Assembly (NCBI GenBank): GCA_021234155.1
Contig: JAJEKV010000126.1
Location: 830,362-894,361 of the forward strand
From: Isoetes taiwanensis
Taxonomy: Eukaryota; Streptophyta; Lycopodiopsida; Isoetales; Isoetaceae
Length of the DNA stretch: 64,000 nt
Direction of reading: 5' to 3'
Made by a program: the position numbers and the translations under genes. The notes beneath the pieces are model-generated. The model worked only from the letters and a program-made list of their open reading frames with translations, ran no database searches and was not told the origin of the DNA. Below are positions 1 to 12,881 of the stretch, one piece after another (the first letter of the stretch is position 1; every line of letters starts with the position of its first letter).

Positions 1-717
1 CATTACGTATTGCTAAAATCCAAAGTTATGGTGTTCGACATGGAGGAGACCAAAGTTCAAGTGTATCTAGAGCAGGAAATTGAAATGTATCAAAGGAGAG
101 TTTGGCACCGGGGATAGATTTCACCTCAAGATGCAAATCGCAAGGATCGTGGCCGCGCGAGATCCACGTGAAAATGGCGCACTCTAGATATGCTTAAAAT
201 GTTCTAGAATTTCTCGGCATAGCTTTTATTTAAGACATTGGTTCAAACTGTATATTGTATGGGTTCCTATATGGGGACCTAGCATCTCTCAAGCTAAGTT
301 ATGAAAAATCAAATAGAAACAATTCGTAAGCTATCTTTGAGAAAATGTGCTTGGCATAAAAGCTCTATACCATATGCAATTATGCTTCAGAGGCGTGTAT
401 GTTTCCATTAGAATTAGAAGCATTATTTTAGGTCAGAATTTCCCTAATAGATTAGAGATCAATCACCAAAACGCTTTATCTCATCAAGCAATGATGGTCT
501 CAGAGCAACAAAGTTGGATGTGCATGATTTCAAAACCTTAAGTGTGAAAATAAATTCAATGATGAAAAGTTGGCTCAATGTAAAGTGGTCACAAACGCTA
601 AGAGCATTATTAAAAAGACTTTGCAATCAACGCTTATGGCAAAGACTAAGGTGCAGGAATGCTTCATTACGTAATCCCGATAAAATCACATGGGCAAGTA
701 TAAGAGTAGAATAGAAT
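1..717. other. No gene recognised; left edge of window
   Basis: AT-rich sequence with only short open frames. The stretch 430-714 reads semi-openly on the + strand in two overlapping frames and may be old transposon coding sequence, but I recognise no motif. No RNA gene or tandem array is seen. Confidence 0.3.
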
Positions 718-850
718 TGTTTTATCACCCACGGAGACCAATCGCACCTATGGGACCCAATACAAAAAAGCCCGCCAGCTACATTACTACTCCTGGGATG
801 TTCCCGCCCCCAAGGGTTTTCGAGAAAGTCTCGCGGGTACAAGACTCACA
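718..850 (-). mobile_element. LINE/SINE-like 3' end, copy A
   Basis: On the minus strand this reads as a conserved terminal block: GGGTCCCATAGG, then a GATTGGTCTC-like box, then GTGATAAAA. Beyond it at 700-718 lies a short variable tail (TTCTA-like). The same block occurs at 1345-1393, 23107-23150 (minus) and 59711-59753 (plus), each followed by a different short tandem repeat. That is the expected pattern for a non-LTR retrotransposon 3' end primed with microsatellite tails. Only the 3' end is recognisable. Confidence 0.5.
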
Positions 851-1218
851 TAACAATTAAATGGTTAATCGGGGGCATATTCAGCCTCAAGTCCAAGACA
901 TTTCTCAATGTATGATCCGGAAAGTGAGCTTAATGTTTGCCTAGTATCATGTGTAGCAAGCCACCAAAATTAATCAATCATATATGTCCATATATTAGAG
1001 CACGACATTGCACTCCGGGCTTTGCAATGAGATCGTGGAATGGGCTTTGAAATCCAAGCCGCCAGATCTTCATCATTGTTTTCTATCTCATATGACTTAG
1101 GATTATATTTTGAAGGCTAGAGATAGCCATCGTAATTTGATATTAAAAATGCATGTACTTTGTCGGGTTTTTAATGTCTATGGTCTTTCAAGGCCTTATG
1201 TAAGCAAGACCAAATGAA

Positions 1219-1252
1219 ATAAATAAATAAATAAATAAATAAATAAATATTT
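1219..1252. repeat. (AAAT)n microsatellite
   Basis: About eight consecutive copies of the AAAT tetranucleotide, directly before the GGAGGGA-rich tail of the neighbouring LINE-like copy. Confidence 0.9.
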
Positions 1253-1280
1253 GTGCTAAAATAAACTTAAAAAAAAATAA

Positions 1281-1450
1281 TGAAGGAAGGAAGGGAGGGA
1301 GGGAGGGAGGGATGGAGGGAAGGAGGGAGGGAGGGGAGGAAGTGAGGTAGGTTTTTTATCAGTCTCATGAGGCCAATCGCCTATGGGACCCAATTAAGAA
1401 TGAAAGTGCAGCAAGCCCAAGTACCCTGATTAAAACCCCTCACAGGGAAA
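1281..1450 (-). mobile_element. LINE/SINE-like 3' end with GGAGGGA tail, copy B
   Basis: The terminal block lies at 1345-1393 on the minus strand (GGGTCCCATAGGCGATTGG, then GATAAAAAACC). On its 3' side it runs straight into a purine tract of GGAGGGA/AAGGGAGG units at 1281-1338. Same family as copies A, C and D. The GC-rich sequence on its 5' side (1450-2100) may be the element body, but no reverse transcriptase motif is readable there. Confidence 0.5.
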
Positions 1451-2100
1451 AACCATCGCAGAAGAACAGCTCGGGCTGGGTACCAGACAAATATATGCAT
1501 ATGAGGCGAATTCCCAGACTCGTGTAGGCTACGGGACAGAGGTGAGTCCTCACAGACCAAAAACCCTCGGGAGGTAGGGAGCTAAGGGATCGAATCGCGA
1601 CGCTGCATCGAGTAGCTCGCAAAGGGCGCACTGTGTCGCACTCAAGAGGGCATGCTAGCCCGGACCGACTCATAGGCCGGATACCAAAGGCATGGCTTTC
1701 ATCCTCAACACCCCCACCGCAACACCGACAAAGCCCGGCCCCGCTTGGCTCTCCAATCCACCAATTGCCTCAAGCCAAGATGGTGGGCCCCGCTCAATGG
1801 AGGCAAATGATCCCGCTTCTTTATGGGCAATCGAGAACGCGATGCAGAAATGTGGCCTCAACTGCAGGGTTTACGGCCGCTTGTAGTGTGCCATCTTAAT
1901 TGCCCGCAGCATTGTGGTCCTAGAGCTTCCCCAGAAACAACAAGAGTCCAAGTACCCCCTCACCCTATCCCCTACCGCTGCCCCCAGATGCACCTTAGTC
2001 TTGGGCCGTGCTGACACGCATGTCCTACGCTCGGGCAGTAATGTGTCCAGTGGCATCTAGGTGTGCCCGCATGCCCTCCGTGTATGGGCCAAGAGGTCCA
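1450..2100. other. GC-rich block, possible retroelement body
   Basis: This block is clearly richer in GC than its surroundings and has open frames of 60-88 codons on both strands (for example 1633-1899 +). None shows a recognisable domain, and mutually overlapping frames are expected in GC-rich DNA. Its position beside the copy B terminal block suggests retroelement body sequence (inference). Confidence 0.25.
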
Positions 2101-2823
2101 CATCATCCGTGACAGATGAGTCACCCATGACTGATGCAAAATGATCGGCCCTTCCCAGAAGAGAGAACATTTGTTGATCTAGATATATTTAAATTTATAC
2201 ATGGAATTAGCCTGTGCCTCCCACGCATTGGCCAATTTTCTAGCCCATAATCAAAGATCATGTATTACAATATATGGAATTAAGGGAGAGAACAATCAAG
2301 AACAAGGTGGTGTCGCATGATGGGTTGTTCTCATGGATCATCATAATATCTTGTTAACACTCCCAGCTAACCATCATCACTTCACTTCAGGAATAAAAAC
2401 CACTTCTATACATTTTGTACTAGAAACCATACTAGCTTGTAAACACTTCTATTTAACTACTATCACTTCACTTCACTTCAAGTTCAAGCCTGTAATAAAA
2501 AATTGGAAAGAGAAAAAATCCTCATCTTAGGTCTAGGCCATATATCTCCATTGTTCAAAAACACATATATGCCACAGATCCACCGTCCAAATCGCAGAGG
2601 TATGCCCTTGAGGCAACTCAAGAAGACATATAAGTTGAAGTCCATGAGATGCATACACACAAAACTCAACCCAAGACATGTGTAAGTGGCTTAGCCCTAA
2701 ATCACTGATATGACACAAAATGCAATATAAACAAAGCAAGTGTAGAGCCGACGTGTAAAGTTCTCCACCTGTTAAACCCAAACCCTCTTCTCTTCCTTTT
2801 ATCCCATAGAAGGGGAGCAGGCC
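2100..2823. other. 5' flank of the RNase J gene
   Basis: No gene recognised. Short AT-rich intergenic DNA precedes the ATG at 2824. It presumably contains the RNase J promoter and 5' UTR, but I see no TATA box that I would trust. Confidence 0.3.
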
Positions 2824-5800
2824 ATGGCTGCTTCCGTTATGAGTCTGGCCACCGTATTGCTTGGCCGTCATTGCCTACATCATCAATTATGCTGGCAAGA
2901 TTGGTGCCTGGGGCACCTTCATGACCATAAAGTTCTGATCTCAGTGATCCCAAGCATCCCCGTAGTCGTTCGACATTTCCAGTTTCTGCTTTCAAATCAG
3001 GTTAGTGATCGCATTGTCTTTTTGTTGCAATGGTTAGCAGTATTCAGTCCATTGGTTTGGTTGTATATGCGTCAGAACATTGCTGTATTTAGCCAATGTT
3101 AAAACCACTTGTGAAAACATTATTCTGTTTACTTTTTCTTCTGATGACACCTTTTTTTTTTTTTCTCATGCTTATATAAGTAAGCAGCATGTTATATGGA
3201 TTTGTAACTGGCATGTAGGCCATCGGGAGCACAACCGGGTAGCTCAAGTTGATGGAAAATTTGAGGGTGCTAGGCAAAGTCGTGATGACAGTGTTCAGCG
3301 TGTAATGGAAGCATCCCATGAAGGGAAACAAGGACCTCCTTGCTGTACTGCCTCTTGGAGGTCTTGGTGAAATTGGAATGAATTGTATGCTGGTTGGCCA
3401 TTATGATCGCTACATCATGATTGATGCTGGTCTCATGTTCCCGAGTAAGTAATTGCTGGTTTGCTACATCAAGCATATGTCTAAGGTTACAGAATAACCC
3501 AAAGGGTCTTTGATTATACAGTTTTGATGACCTTGGAGTGGCAAAGATATTACCAGACACTAGTTTTATTCATCGTTGGAGAGGCAAAATTGAGGCAGTG
3601 ATTATAACACATGGTCACGAAGATCACATTGGTGCTTTTACCATGGGTAATTTGAAATATATCTTGTTTTTGATTTGATTCCTGGCTTTTACGTGTTTAA
3701 TTACCATAACCAACTTCGACTTACGAAGGACAGTGGCTTTCGTTGACTTGCTAATTTAGAGCTAATTTAGATGACCGTGACGAAGTCATTTCTTCCATAT
3801 TCGTGGCTTAAGAAAAGGATATATCATGTCCAGTATGATAATGCATTGAGATGCAATGCCTGATTTATAATGTGTTTCATAGATCATAGGGGTCGCATTG
3901 AAATTGAAGAGTGGAACAATACAAACACATACATGAGTCACACTTTAGCTAGAATTTGAGTTATTGGTAGTACTGCTTACCAACTGCACGAGGTAGTTAA
4001 CTTGCTAGAAGACACCAAAGTTGTTTTAATCCTTCTACTTTGTGGTCGTTTTAACTATCTATTTATATGTCAATGCATGTGTAGGTAGTTCCCGCGCTTT
4101 GACCCAGGAACGAAAATTTATTCTACAAGCTTTTACGCATGAGGTATATATGTGACCTTTGTTGTTAGTTTTAATGCTAAAGTAAGTTATATGATTTCTT
4201 GAAATGTTTCAAGGTCTTGCTTTACTGATCGTTGGCAGAGTCATTCTCATCCCCATGGATGTATCCAAATCTATATCTTGATATGCATTTGGCATCAGAT
4301 ATGCCGTGTATCAATAAGTCTCCTTCTGCATTACTTCAATGATTCCCTTGCAAATGATCATAGCATGCACGATAATGCTCTCAGAATTTTCACTCAAATC
4401 TGTCAAAAGCTTCCCAGTAAAGGATTGAAGTGCTTTGAAAATAATAATTTTTATGGTTAAAAGAACTATGAGAACTGATTTAAAGCTGAACTTTTCTCAT
4501 AAAAAAGAAACAGTAAAAGTGGAAAAAAGTAGCAATTGAAAGATACCTAGTCAGTTTTCTCGTATGGCTTATTAACAATCATACCATTTGCTTGGGGCTG
4601 CACTAATGTCACTAAATGCTTAAACTGCCATTTTATGATTTTCCGAGTCATGATCACAAGAACTTTGTCGAACTTTGACAACCTTTTGGTTTTGATATAG
4701 CTTATTGTAAGACGGTTGAAGGAATACAACTTAGAGTTCCAGGACCGTTGCCAAACGTTTAACATGAGGGAACGATTTAGAGCTGGCCCATTTGAAATTG
4801 AGAGTGTCCGTGTCACACACTCCATTCCTGACTGTTGTGGTTTGATACTGCGCTGTGAAGATGGAACAATATTTCACAGTGGTGATTGGAAGGTACATTG
4901 CTGCTAAGGTACATCCAGCAATGCAGTGCTTGAGTCTAATGTTATAGATGTGCTATTACATTGCCAGATTGATGAAACGCCTGTTGACGGGAATGAGTTC
5001 GACAGGACTGGCCTTGAAGAGCTTTCTAAGGAAGGAGTTTCTTTGGTAATTTTCATACTTATCCTAAAAATCTTTGAACGAAATGATTTTCATACTTTCT
5101 CTAGTTGTTGACACATACTAAGAACCATATGTGAACCAGAAAAGAAAGAGAAAACGTAATCTGGTCTTTCCTTGTTTTTACAGCATTCATTTATATGCAT
5201 TTGTTTCTCTATATGACTTTGATGGCAGATGATGAGTGACTCCACAAATGTGTTATCTCCTGGCCGGACAATAAGTGAAGCAGAGGTAGCAAAAAGTCTA
5301 ATGAGTCACATCATGGATGCAAAAGGTCGAGTCATCACAACTCAATTTGCATCTAATATTCATCGGCTTGGAAGTGTGAAGGCAGCTGCAGATGCCACAG
5401 GCCGTAAATTGGTGAGTACCTTACATCTCTGGTTTATATTTTTTTTCGTAGTTTCTCATAATAAATGACTGACCATGCCTTCAGTTTACTACAATGGTGA
5501 GCTTATGTGCATCAATCTCTACTCGAATGATTTTGTTTTAGATATTTGCAATCCTTATCCCATTCAGTATATCTCAAATCACAATTTCAAACTCATCTTT
5601 TTTCTGTATGTCTCATGTGCTTATCCAATTCAATATATGTCTAGACACAATTCCAAACTCGGTCTTTCTATGCATCTTCTCGTGCAGATCAGTGAGCTTC
5701 CTGATTTTCCTGATCCCAGGTGTTTATTGGAGCTTCATTAAAGACGTACTTTGATGCTGCATGGAGGGACAATCAAGCACCTTTTGATCCTTCAGTCCTG

Positions 5801-8800
5801 GTGAGACTCCATATCTTCCTAACTGGATACAATGACCATTTTGGTTTTTCAAAAATTGGTGTACAGAATTCATATATCTCTAGCTTTGTTTTAGGTGAAG
5901 GCTGAGGACATGGAGGCATATTCGCCTAGTAATTTACTTATTGTAACAACAGGATCACAGGTTTGTTTGATTCCCTTGCTTTTATCTTATTATAGATTTT
6001 TAACCCCGGCCGGCCTTTCTCCACATTATATGTATTTCTCATATATCATCACAGGCTGAACCACGTGCAGCATTAAATTTGGCCTCATTTGGTCAGAGTC
6101 GAGGTTTAAAGTTAAACAAAGATGACCTGATATTATATTCTGCAAAGGTATTGTTTGTTGTGCTTTTGAGTTTAGTCAATTCTCATAGATGATGTCGTGT
6201 AGTTAAGAAATTCTCACATACTTTGGTCTTTTGCCAAGTTTTGGCTTGTAGAAAGGTTGTCATTGCTAACTTTATTGCAGAAAGGTTGTGTTCTTTAACC
6301 TTCATCCAAAGGAACATGCTAGGGACAACTAAAGAGCGTATCTGTTGGGATACTAGGCATTGTATTAGTTCTCTAATGGGCTTTAGAGGGTTTCGTTCTT
6401 TCGTTCCTTGTCCTATCTGCTGGTGGGATGAATTATTTTCTCTTGCGCTAATATGCAACTGAAGCATGGAACTTATACCCAATGTATACATTGAGAAAAA
6501 AATGATTTGGGAGCAGCTATCTTTTTGAATTTACTAGTAAAGATTGTGGCCAGGTTCCCAGTTCCTTTTAATAATGACAATGTCCACCATTTGCAACCAG
6601 ATGATTCCAGGAAATGAGACGCGAGTTATAAAAATGATGAACCGAGTAGCTGAATTGGGCCCGACAATTAGGATGGGAAGGGGGCAAAAGCTTCATACTT
6701 CTGGGCATGCATATCATGATGAACTGGTATCTGTTTAAACTTACTTTTTAGTTTCCTATCTTCTTGTTTGTTTACTCACTGAATCCTTATGATGTTCCAA
6801 GGAGGAGGTGTTACGGCTGGTAAAGCCACAACATTTTCTCCCTGTTCATGGTGAATTTGCGTTCCTGAAGGAGCATGAACGGCTTGGAAAATCCACAGGA
6901 ATACATCACACAGTGGTATATCTCCATGATGCATAGCTCAATGTTATAAGTTTATTAATGTACAACTACAAACGGATGTTCTCAATGCACGCCATGCACA
7001 AGTATATCTATTGGCAATATTTAGCTTTTTAAACTCATGCTCAGTAGGTGACCAAATTGTCTGAAATGATGACCAATGATGCTTAAAATGCGAATGTATT
7101 ATGCAGATCTAGCTTGGGTCAAATTTAAACATATAGTGTCTGAATTTACTTGGGTCTGAATTTGAACATGTGATGTCTCAAAATTCATAGTGGAAGCTTC
7201 TCTTGATCAGAATTTAGGAAGCATGCATTATTGTTCATAGGGTTACTGCATCTTTACTTTTTTTAGGTTGATATAAACAGACAGCTCTATTTTAGTCCCA
7301 AGCAAGGTATCCGTCTTATACTTCTCAAAACTGAAATGCCCTTAGTTGTGACTAAACTTAGGTGTTTGTCATGTACCAGGTAATCAGAAATGGAGAGATG
7401 TTAGGAGTTTCACATTTGCTAAACAGACGAAAGTGCTTTTAGTGGCTTCTCAACTCTTGGGAAAAAAAGAGTTGAAGGTTGATTATTTCTTTTCTTGTCT
7501 ATATGTGGAAAACTACTGTGTTTAATGAATATATGAAAGAGTTGCTGAGCTGTTTTCTTCCCCTTTCCAGTTGATGTACAATGATGGAAATAAAGCTTTT
7601 GAACTGCTGCTGAACTTGCCTAGAGGAACGATGCACATAGCACTTGATGGGCTTATTGTTGTAAGGTAAGTTCTGAATGTTATAGATAGTTATAGCGGAA
7701 GAGTGTATACTCATTAGCATTACAAATGCAGTGTGAAAACCGAAGGAATGCCTATGATGACGATGATGATGACCAGGAATCAAATGAAGGTTACAAATGT
7801 GGCTTAAAAGCACGAATTAGGATAACAACACGATGCCTTTGGTTTGATGGTGGGAAGGTTATGGAAGCACTATATCGGGCTGCAAATGGAGCAGTGGGAA
7901 GCTATCGCCAGGATGCTGCACCTGTCACAGTTGAGAGAACGGTTGGAACGATGCTTAGGAAGGTAATGCAAAAATACAATAATAAGAGGCCAGATGTGAT
8001 TGTTATAGCAACTGAAAGTTATGAGAAGAAGAAGATGGTCCAAGGGAAGGGTTCAGTCAAGGTAGATGCAACAGTTCAGGTGAGGGTCATGGTAACCACG
8101 AAATCTGTGAAGGAAAAGGTTGCAGAACAATTGAAGAACCAGAAAAAACTGGCTTTGTCGTTGAGGCGAAGTCAATTCCACCAACTGGTAAGGGGGCACT
8201 TGTGCAGGAATTCCTGATGAAAGCATGATACAATTAGGAGTAACTAATATGACGTTTTCATTGAATGCCTTTTGTAGAAGTTGAAGAGAAAATTGTGATG
8301 CTAACCATGGAAACCCCAAGTGAAATAACAAAGGTGGACAAAACTGAACAGCAAAAAGTGGATAGTAAAAACTATTTATCCGTTCCTTTTAAGGCGGTTT
8401 CTGACATAGATGATTTGGAAGAAGATGAGCCTTTAAAGGGAGGTGTTGCTACTACAAAGCATCATAAGGAACTACTTTTGTTGATTGAAGTGCAGACTTC
8501 TCTAGAGGGGCAGTTTGAAGAAGCGAAGCTCAAGACTCCACTGTGGAAGCAAGTTGCATCTATCTTAGTGGAACATGACTTTGAACACAACTATAATCAG
8601 TGTAAATCAATGTGGGGAAGTTTAAAAAGAAAATATGAGGTAACTTACAAAGTTGTTATATAATTCCTCCATATTCTAAGTATTTATTTCATGTGTCTCT
8701 TGCTTCAGGATTTGATAGAAAGCAAAGAAGATGAAAATATCTCGTGCAAACGCTGGCCATATTTTGAGATGATGCATAAAGTCGTCTCCTCCAAAGGCAG

Positions 8801-8807
8801 CATATGA
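2824..8807 (+). CDS. RNJ: Ribonuclease J, plant plastid type (17 exons, frame breaks)
   Basis: Metallo-beta-lactamase/beta-CASP ribonuclease. In plants RNase J acts in chloroplast RNA surveillance and maturation. Inferred exons: 2824-3000, 3188-3444, 3522-3646, 4085-4143, 4701-4892, 4968-5045, 5229-5411, 5720-5800, 5895-5960, 6055-6147, 6601-6726, 6802-6915, 7380-7477, 7571-7665, 7732-8187, 8278-8639, 8709-8807. Visible motifs, in order, are the metal-binding THGHEDH (exon 3), HSIPDC and HSGDWK (exon 5), [12 protein letters not shown] and QFASNIHR (exon 7), [12 protein letters not shown] (exons 9-10), HTSGHA (exon 11) and [10 protein letters not shown] (exon 12). The last two exons encode an acidic linker and a land-plant-specific GT-1/Myb-like domain (W-x-Q-V-A to [11 protein letters not shown]). 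Exons 5-12 and 16-17 are clean. About eight 1-2 base frame breaks lie near 3347, the 3444/3522 splice, 3638, 4098, 4132, 7430-7446, 7750 and 8105-8155, several in T runs. Exons 1-2 are the least certain. Gene identity is secure; whether the copy is functional is not. Confidence 0.88.
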
Positions 8808-10306
8808 CTATATAATATGGGGCGGATCATGCCAGTGTAAAACAGGTTCTGACTGTTATACATAATTGAACACGATAGGAACCAGATAAATTGAAGTGGG
8901 ACCTAAGTATTTCTATGATATGCTGAAAACTTATTGCAAGATATTCTGAAAAAAAAACATTTTTGACTATGTGTGAACTATCTGTCCTTTTGCAATCCTT
9001 CTGCTTATACATCGTCTAGTTTGCTTCTTATTATGGATTAAGGGTGCCATTTCTTTCATGGCAGGATAAATTAAGGAAATATGTTTCTCAGGTCGAACCA
9101 TAGTTGCTCTTAGTGCAAAGAATGCATCATTGGAAGCCGTCCATTTGAGGCGTATTCCTATTGAAGACCTATAAACAGTGCATAAATGCAAAGACTATTT
9201 TAGAAGCAGGGAATAAGTTGCCCTGTGGAGTTTGGTGACTTAACTGTCTTGCCCTTGTTGAAGGTTCATGTTCTGACACTGCATAGTTACTGATGGTTGT
9301 TTCGACAATTGTTTTCAGGACAAATGAAAAATGCTAAGGATGAAGGGGTTATCTTTGTAATCTGACATGCTTGCTGAAGCACATTATCCATTTGACAGAG
9401 TAACATTGTTATCTGTATTTATTTTCTTTTAAAAATGTATGTATATGTTGCTTCAAATTCAATTGTGGAAGTCTCAGATTATGAATATATTTCAAATTCT
9501 GCAGGTTGATTTTGCCGTATTTCATCCAATTGACATACTGCTAAGCAGTTTTGAATGTGCAGTTTTGAATTTGCTTGAATTTAGGATTCATGGGAGAGGG
9601 CAAAAGGGAAGAATGAAAATTGGACAAACTGTTCCATTGGAAAATATATGGTAAAAAAAGAGGCATGTGCCGACTCTACACGTTATATCAGCATACAGAG
9701 TTTTATATTCTAACTTTTTATTACACAAGACTTATATCTTTACACTAACATTGTTCCTGAAAAACTAAAGAAAACATCTTTGAAAAACAAGCATCTCCAT
9801 GCACATTATATACATTTGCACTTGGCCATAACAGCAATCTTTCTCGACTTGCAGCTAACTTGTCATAACTCTCCAGTCAAGCAGCTGCAGATTTGCAGTC
9901 TTCACTACGCGAATTCCAGCACATTTGGACCTTTTCGATGTGACGTTTCCCACTTAGTATACGTTGCCACAAGTTATAACTAACATATTACAAATAATAA
10001 CAATTCCACCCTAAAGGGCCCTGTAATTAGATGAATATCTCCACTACGTTCATTGACTTCTCTGTCTTCTTACAGTATGAAACGTAATACATATCTATAC
10101 TTTACACAAAACATTTGTAGTCATCGATTTCATATTCATATCATTGACATTTTTTGTAGGAGAATTACAAACAGACACTACTCTGATTTATCTAATGTCT
10201 CAAAGCCTTCCTTCATTTCTTCTGATACATATATTTACCTTTCACTTCTTCGTCTTCTTCCTGCCCAGTTCTTTGGCATTGCTTCAGGAGCAGATCCTTC
10301 TCCTCA
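8808..10306. other. 3' flank of RNase J, no gene seen
   Basis: AT-rich DNA with short open frames only. It presumably begins with the RNase J 3' UTR. No repeat or RNA gene is recognised. Confidence 0.3.
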
Positions 10307-10597
10307 TTCATCTCACCAGTAATCGCGTCCTCTTTCTGCATCAACTGCTTACCTATGTCTAACATTTGACGCTTATTCTAGCTTCGTTTCTATACTCTAC
10401 TTTCTAGTTCTACTTTCTACTTTCTGCATGCATGCAAAAACTCGAACTACCTCTACCCTTGGCTTTTCTCATGGGAAGTCCCCAGTATTCATCTCATACG
10501 TCCTCTTAAACGTCTACTCAAATCTGGACCCTTCTTTCGGTACATACGGTGCATATTCCTTTCTCACCTCCTCCACACCTAGGGTTGGCCCTTCGGG
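10307..10597 (+). repeat. 300-bp dispersed repeat, copy 1
   Basis: A block beginning TTCATCTCACCAGTAATCGC and ending CCTCCACACCTAGGGTTGG recurs in direct orientation at 16103-16405 with roughly 80-85% identity by eye. It is pyrimidine-rich and contains CTGCATGCATGCAAA in the middle. No coding capacity or terminal repeats are evident; probably part of a transposable element. Confidence 0.7.
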
Positions 10598-10739
10598 CAA
10601 CCCAACAAAAGTCGTCCACACAATGTCATCGTGGTCATGGAGAGAAAATAGCAAAGAAAATACAATTTGGAATATCTATATCTCTTGCATTCTAGCAATT
10701 GATTGTGAATTGATTATGTTCTTGCATTCTAAGTAGATC

Positions 10740-11145
10740 ATTTTCATATATTTATGGTTGTGATGGTGCTCTATGGTGACCGATAATTAATTGAATGCAT
10801 TTTTGAGATGTATTAAATGTCTCTAATCCCAATAATTCAACACGTGTATACTCAAATCATGAGCTGATAAAAGCACCAATAACAAATCCCATTAGGGATA
10901 TAGTCAATCAAGCAATAAACTACTTTAATAGAGTGAGCAACACCCAAACCGTCTGTCCCAGCGGGCTATGGGGAACTCAGAGGCAGGTTGGAAAAGAAAC
11001 CTTATGACATGGGCGAATAGATGGGGGTAGATGAATCAAATTGGCCAAAGGACAAACAGGAAACAAGAGTTCTACTCGATAAACTAGTAGTAGGCCGCTT
11101 ATGGGCAGAACCGGGGAAAAGAATGATACAGTATCAAACCTGTTT
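10740..11145. other. Intergenic, no feature recognised
   Basis: AT-rich; no open frame worth reporting. It may include the 5' part of the LINE remnant that follows. Confidence 0.25.
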
Positions 11146-11149
11146 CAAT

Positions 11150-11541
11150 CACCTAGATGCTACTTAATGTCAAGGTTATTTACATGCTAGTATACCAAAG
11201 AATCAAAACAATTGATAGCGGCATGTAACCGGGCGCATTATAAGCTAGAAATTGAGATGTGAAGTTGGTCAAAGACTGGGTGGAAGACCGCTTGTGTAAG
11301 ATATGCAAATCGGGAAGCATCGAAGATGAACACCATGTTTTTCTACTTTGTACGTAATATACACATGTCGCCTCAATTTTGGAATACTGTGTCACGATTT
11401 GCACTCGTTGTTCCATATGCCACCAAAAACATTAGGGACCATATAGTAAGGCGGTGGATGCACACCGCCTTTTACTAAAGTCAGAAGATTGTTGTTCTTG
11501 TGCTCCATGGTCTCTCGAGGTCCAAGAGAGCAATAGACATA

Positions 11542-11573
<32 letters not shown>

Positions 11574-11583
11574 TAATAATAAT
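11150..11583 (+). mobile_element. LINE ORF2 C-terminal remnant with (TAA)n tail
   Basis: On the + strand the stretch 11190-11355 encodes pieces matching the C-terminus of plant L1-type ORF2. There is an HYKLEIE-like segment, then VEDRLCKICKSGSIEDEHHV with the C-x2-C ... H-x(3-4)-C arrangement of the zf-RVT zinc knuckle. The pieces are in more than one frame, so the copy is dead. About 170 bp downstream a (TAA)n tract (11544-11583) closes the element as a simple-sequence tail. Confidence 0.6.
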
Positions 11584-11693
11584 TCATAATTATATCATGC
11601 AATCTAGAGTATCCTAATTTTATAATTTGCCAATTCGATAAAATGTGCAAAAAAAACACTATGAACATTTAATGCGTGTTGTACTTTCGGGGA

Positions 11694-11728
11694 ATATAGT
11701 CATTCCAAAAAATACGTGATCAAATCTA
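11694..11728 (+). repeat. 30-bp direct repeat, left copy
   Basis: TAGTCATTCCAAAA followed by ATACGTGATCAAATCT. It recurs at 13848-13880 with a two-base length difference, bracketing 2.1 kb of unrelated sequence. Confidence 0.6.
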
Positions 11729-11759
11729 TAATGTGGCCCCGATTAAAAGCGTAGTTTTA

Positions 11760-12860
11760 GAACTCTAGATTTCTAAAGGTTCTTTGGGGTATTCGTGATT
11801 CAATGCTGTATGAAGCATGTATGTAGTGCTTCTTGGAAGGTCGAAATGCAAATAAGATCCCTCGAGCACTCGGGCATATGGCGCAGCAGCCAAGGCCTTT
11901 CTAAACCGTTCCTCGCTGTGCTCGGCAGATGGCCACGAAGCGGATGAGCATGCCCTTTTTTCATATTTGCTATGCTCGGTGGTTCTTCAAACAGTGAGCC
12001 TCCATCCTTTGTGTCTTGTTTTTGTGCTTGCTTGTTGATTATGTCTTTGAGGAAGGCGGCAAGAAAGGGGAGGGGTGCCGGAGCTCATGCCCCCATCCTC
12101 GTTGTTGGTGCGATGCCTGCCATATCTGCTAGTGCATGACGCATCCTATCAAACTGTTGTCGCCATGTCGGCACATCTAGCTCGCGTGCATCTAAGAGCC
12201 TCCCCGCCATGCCCAATCCCTCCATGAGTTGGGGGCAACTAACAAGCCCGGTCACATTAGGTCAGCCGTGCCAAGGGCGCCCCCTTAGTTTCTATGAAGT
12301 CTTATCATCCTTTTGTGATAGAAGATGCATAATGGGGTTGTTGCCTTGGAGAGGGGCTCGCCCTGCAGATCACTTACATGTCCAGAGTGTTTTGAGAGCA
12401 CGTTATAAAACTCCTAAGGCAATCAATGAAACTATCAAGAGAGACTTAACCGCCATGTAAGCCACCGGTGTTGTTTTGGTCCAGTAAGGTGCTTAAGAAT
12501 AGGAGGCTCCACCGCTTTGAAGGGATGGTGGGCTCTTTGTATGAAGGATATCTAAAGTGCATTATTCATGTCATCCGCATAATGTGATTGATTCCATGAT
12601 AGAAAAGGGTAAGGACCTCTACTTGCGATGGGGTCTTTCGAGATACCAAGGGCCTCAGTGTTTTGACAATCGCAACCTCTTGAATAAGGCAGCGCATTTT
12701 GTTTGCTATCATGGGGGATGCCGCGTCACCGAGTTTGAATTTCACTTTGGCTAGAATGATTAGAAGCTTACAAGTATACTGGCCCAAAGAAACCGGATAA
12801 TCCCCTAACACCCCACGCCAATGAAACACAAGGTCCCTCGCACTGGAGGGTCCTCCTCAA
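11760..12860. other. Unresolved, retroelement-like coding debris
   Basis: No intact gene. On the minus strand about 12090-12230 reads openly for some 45 codons, with an arginine-rich helix-like composition. On the plus strand 12395-12460 and 12600-12750 read as short coding-like pieces. I recognise no domain; old retrotransposon gag/pol remnants are one possibility. Confidence 0.2.
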
Positions 12861-12881
12861 TCCCGCTCGCTGCATGCCATC

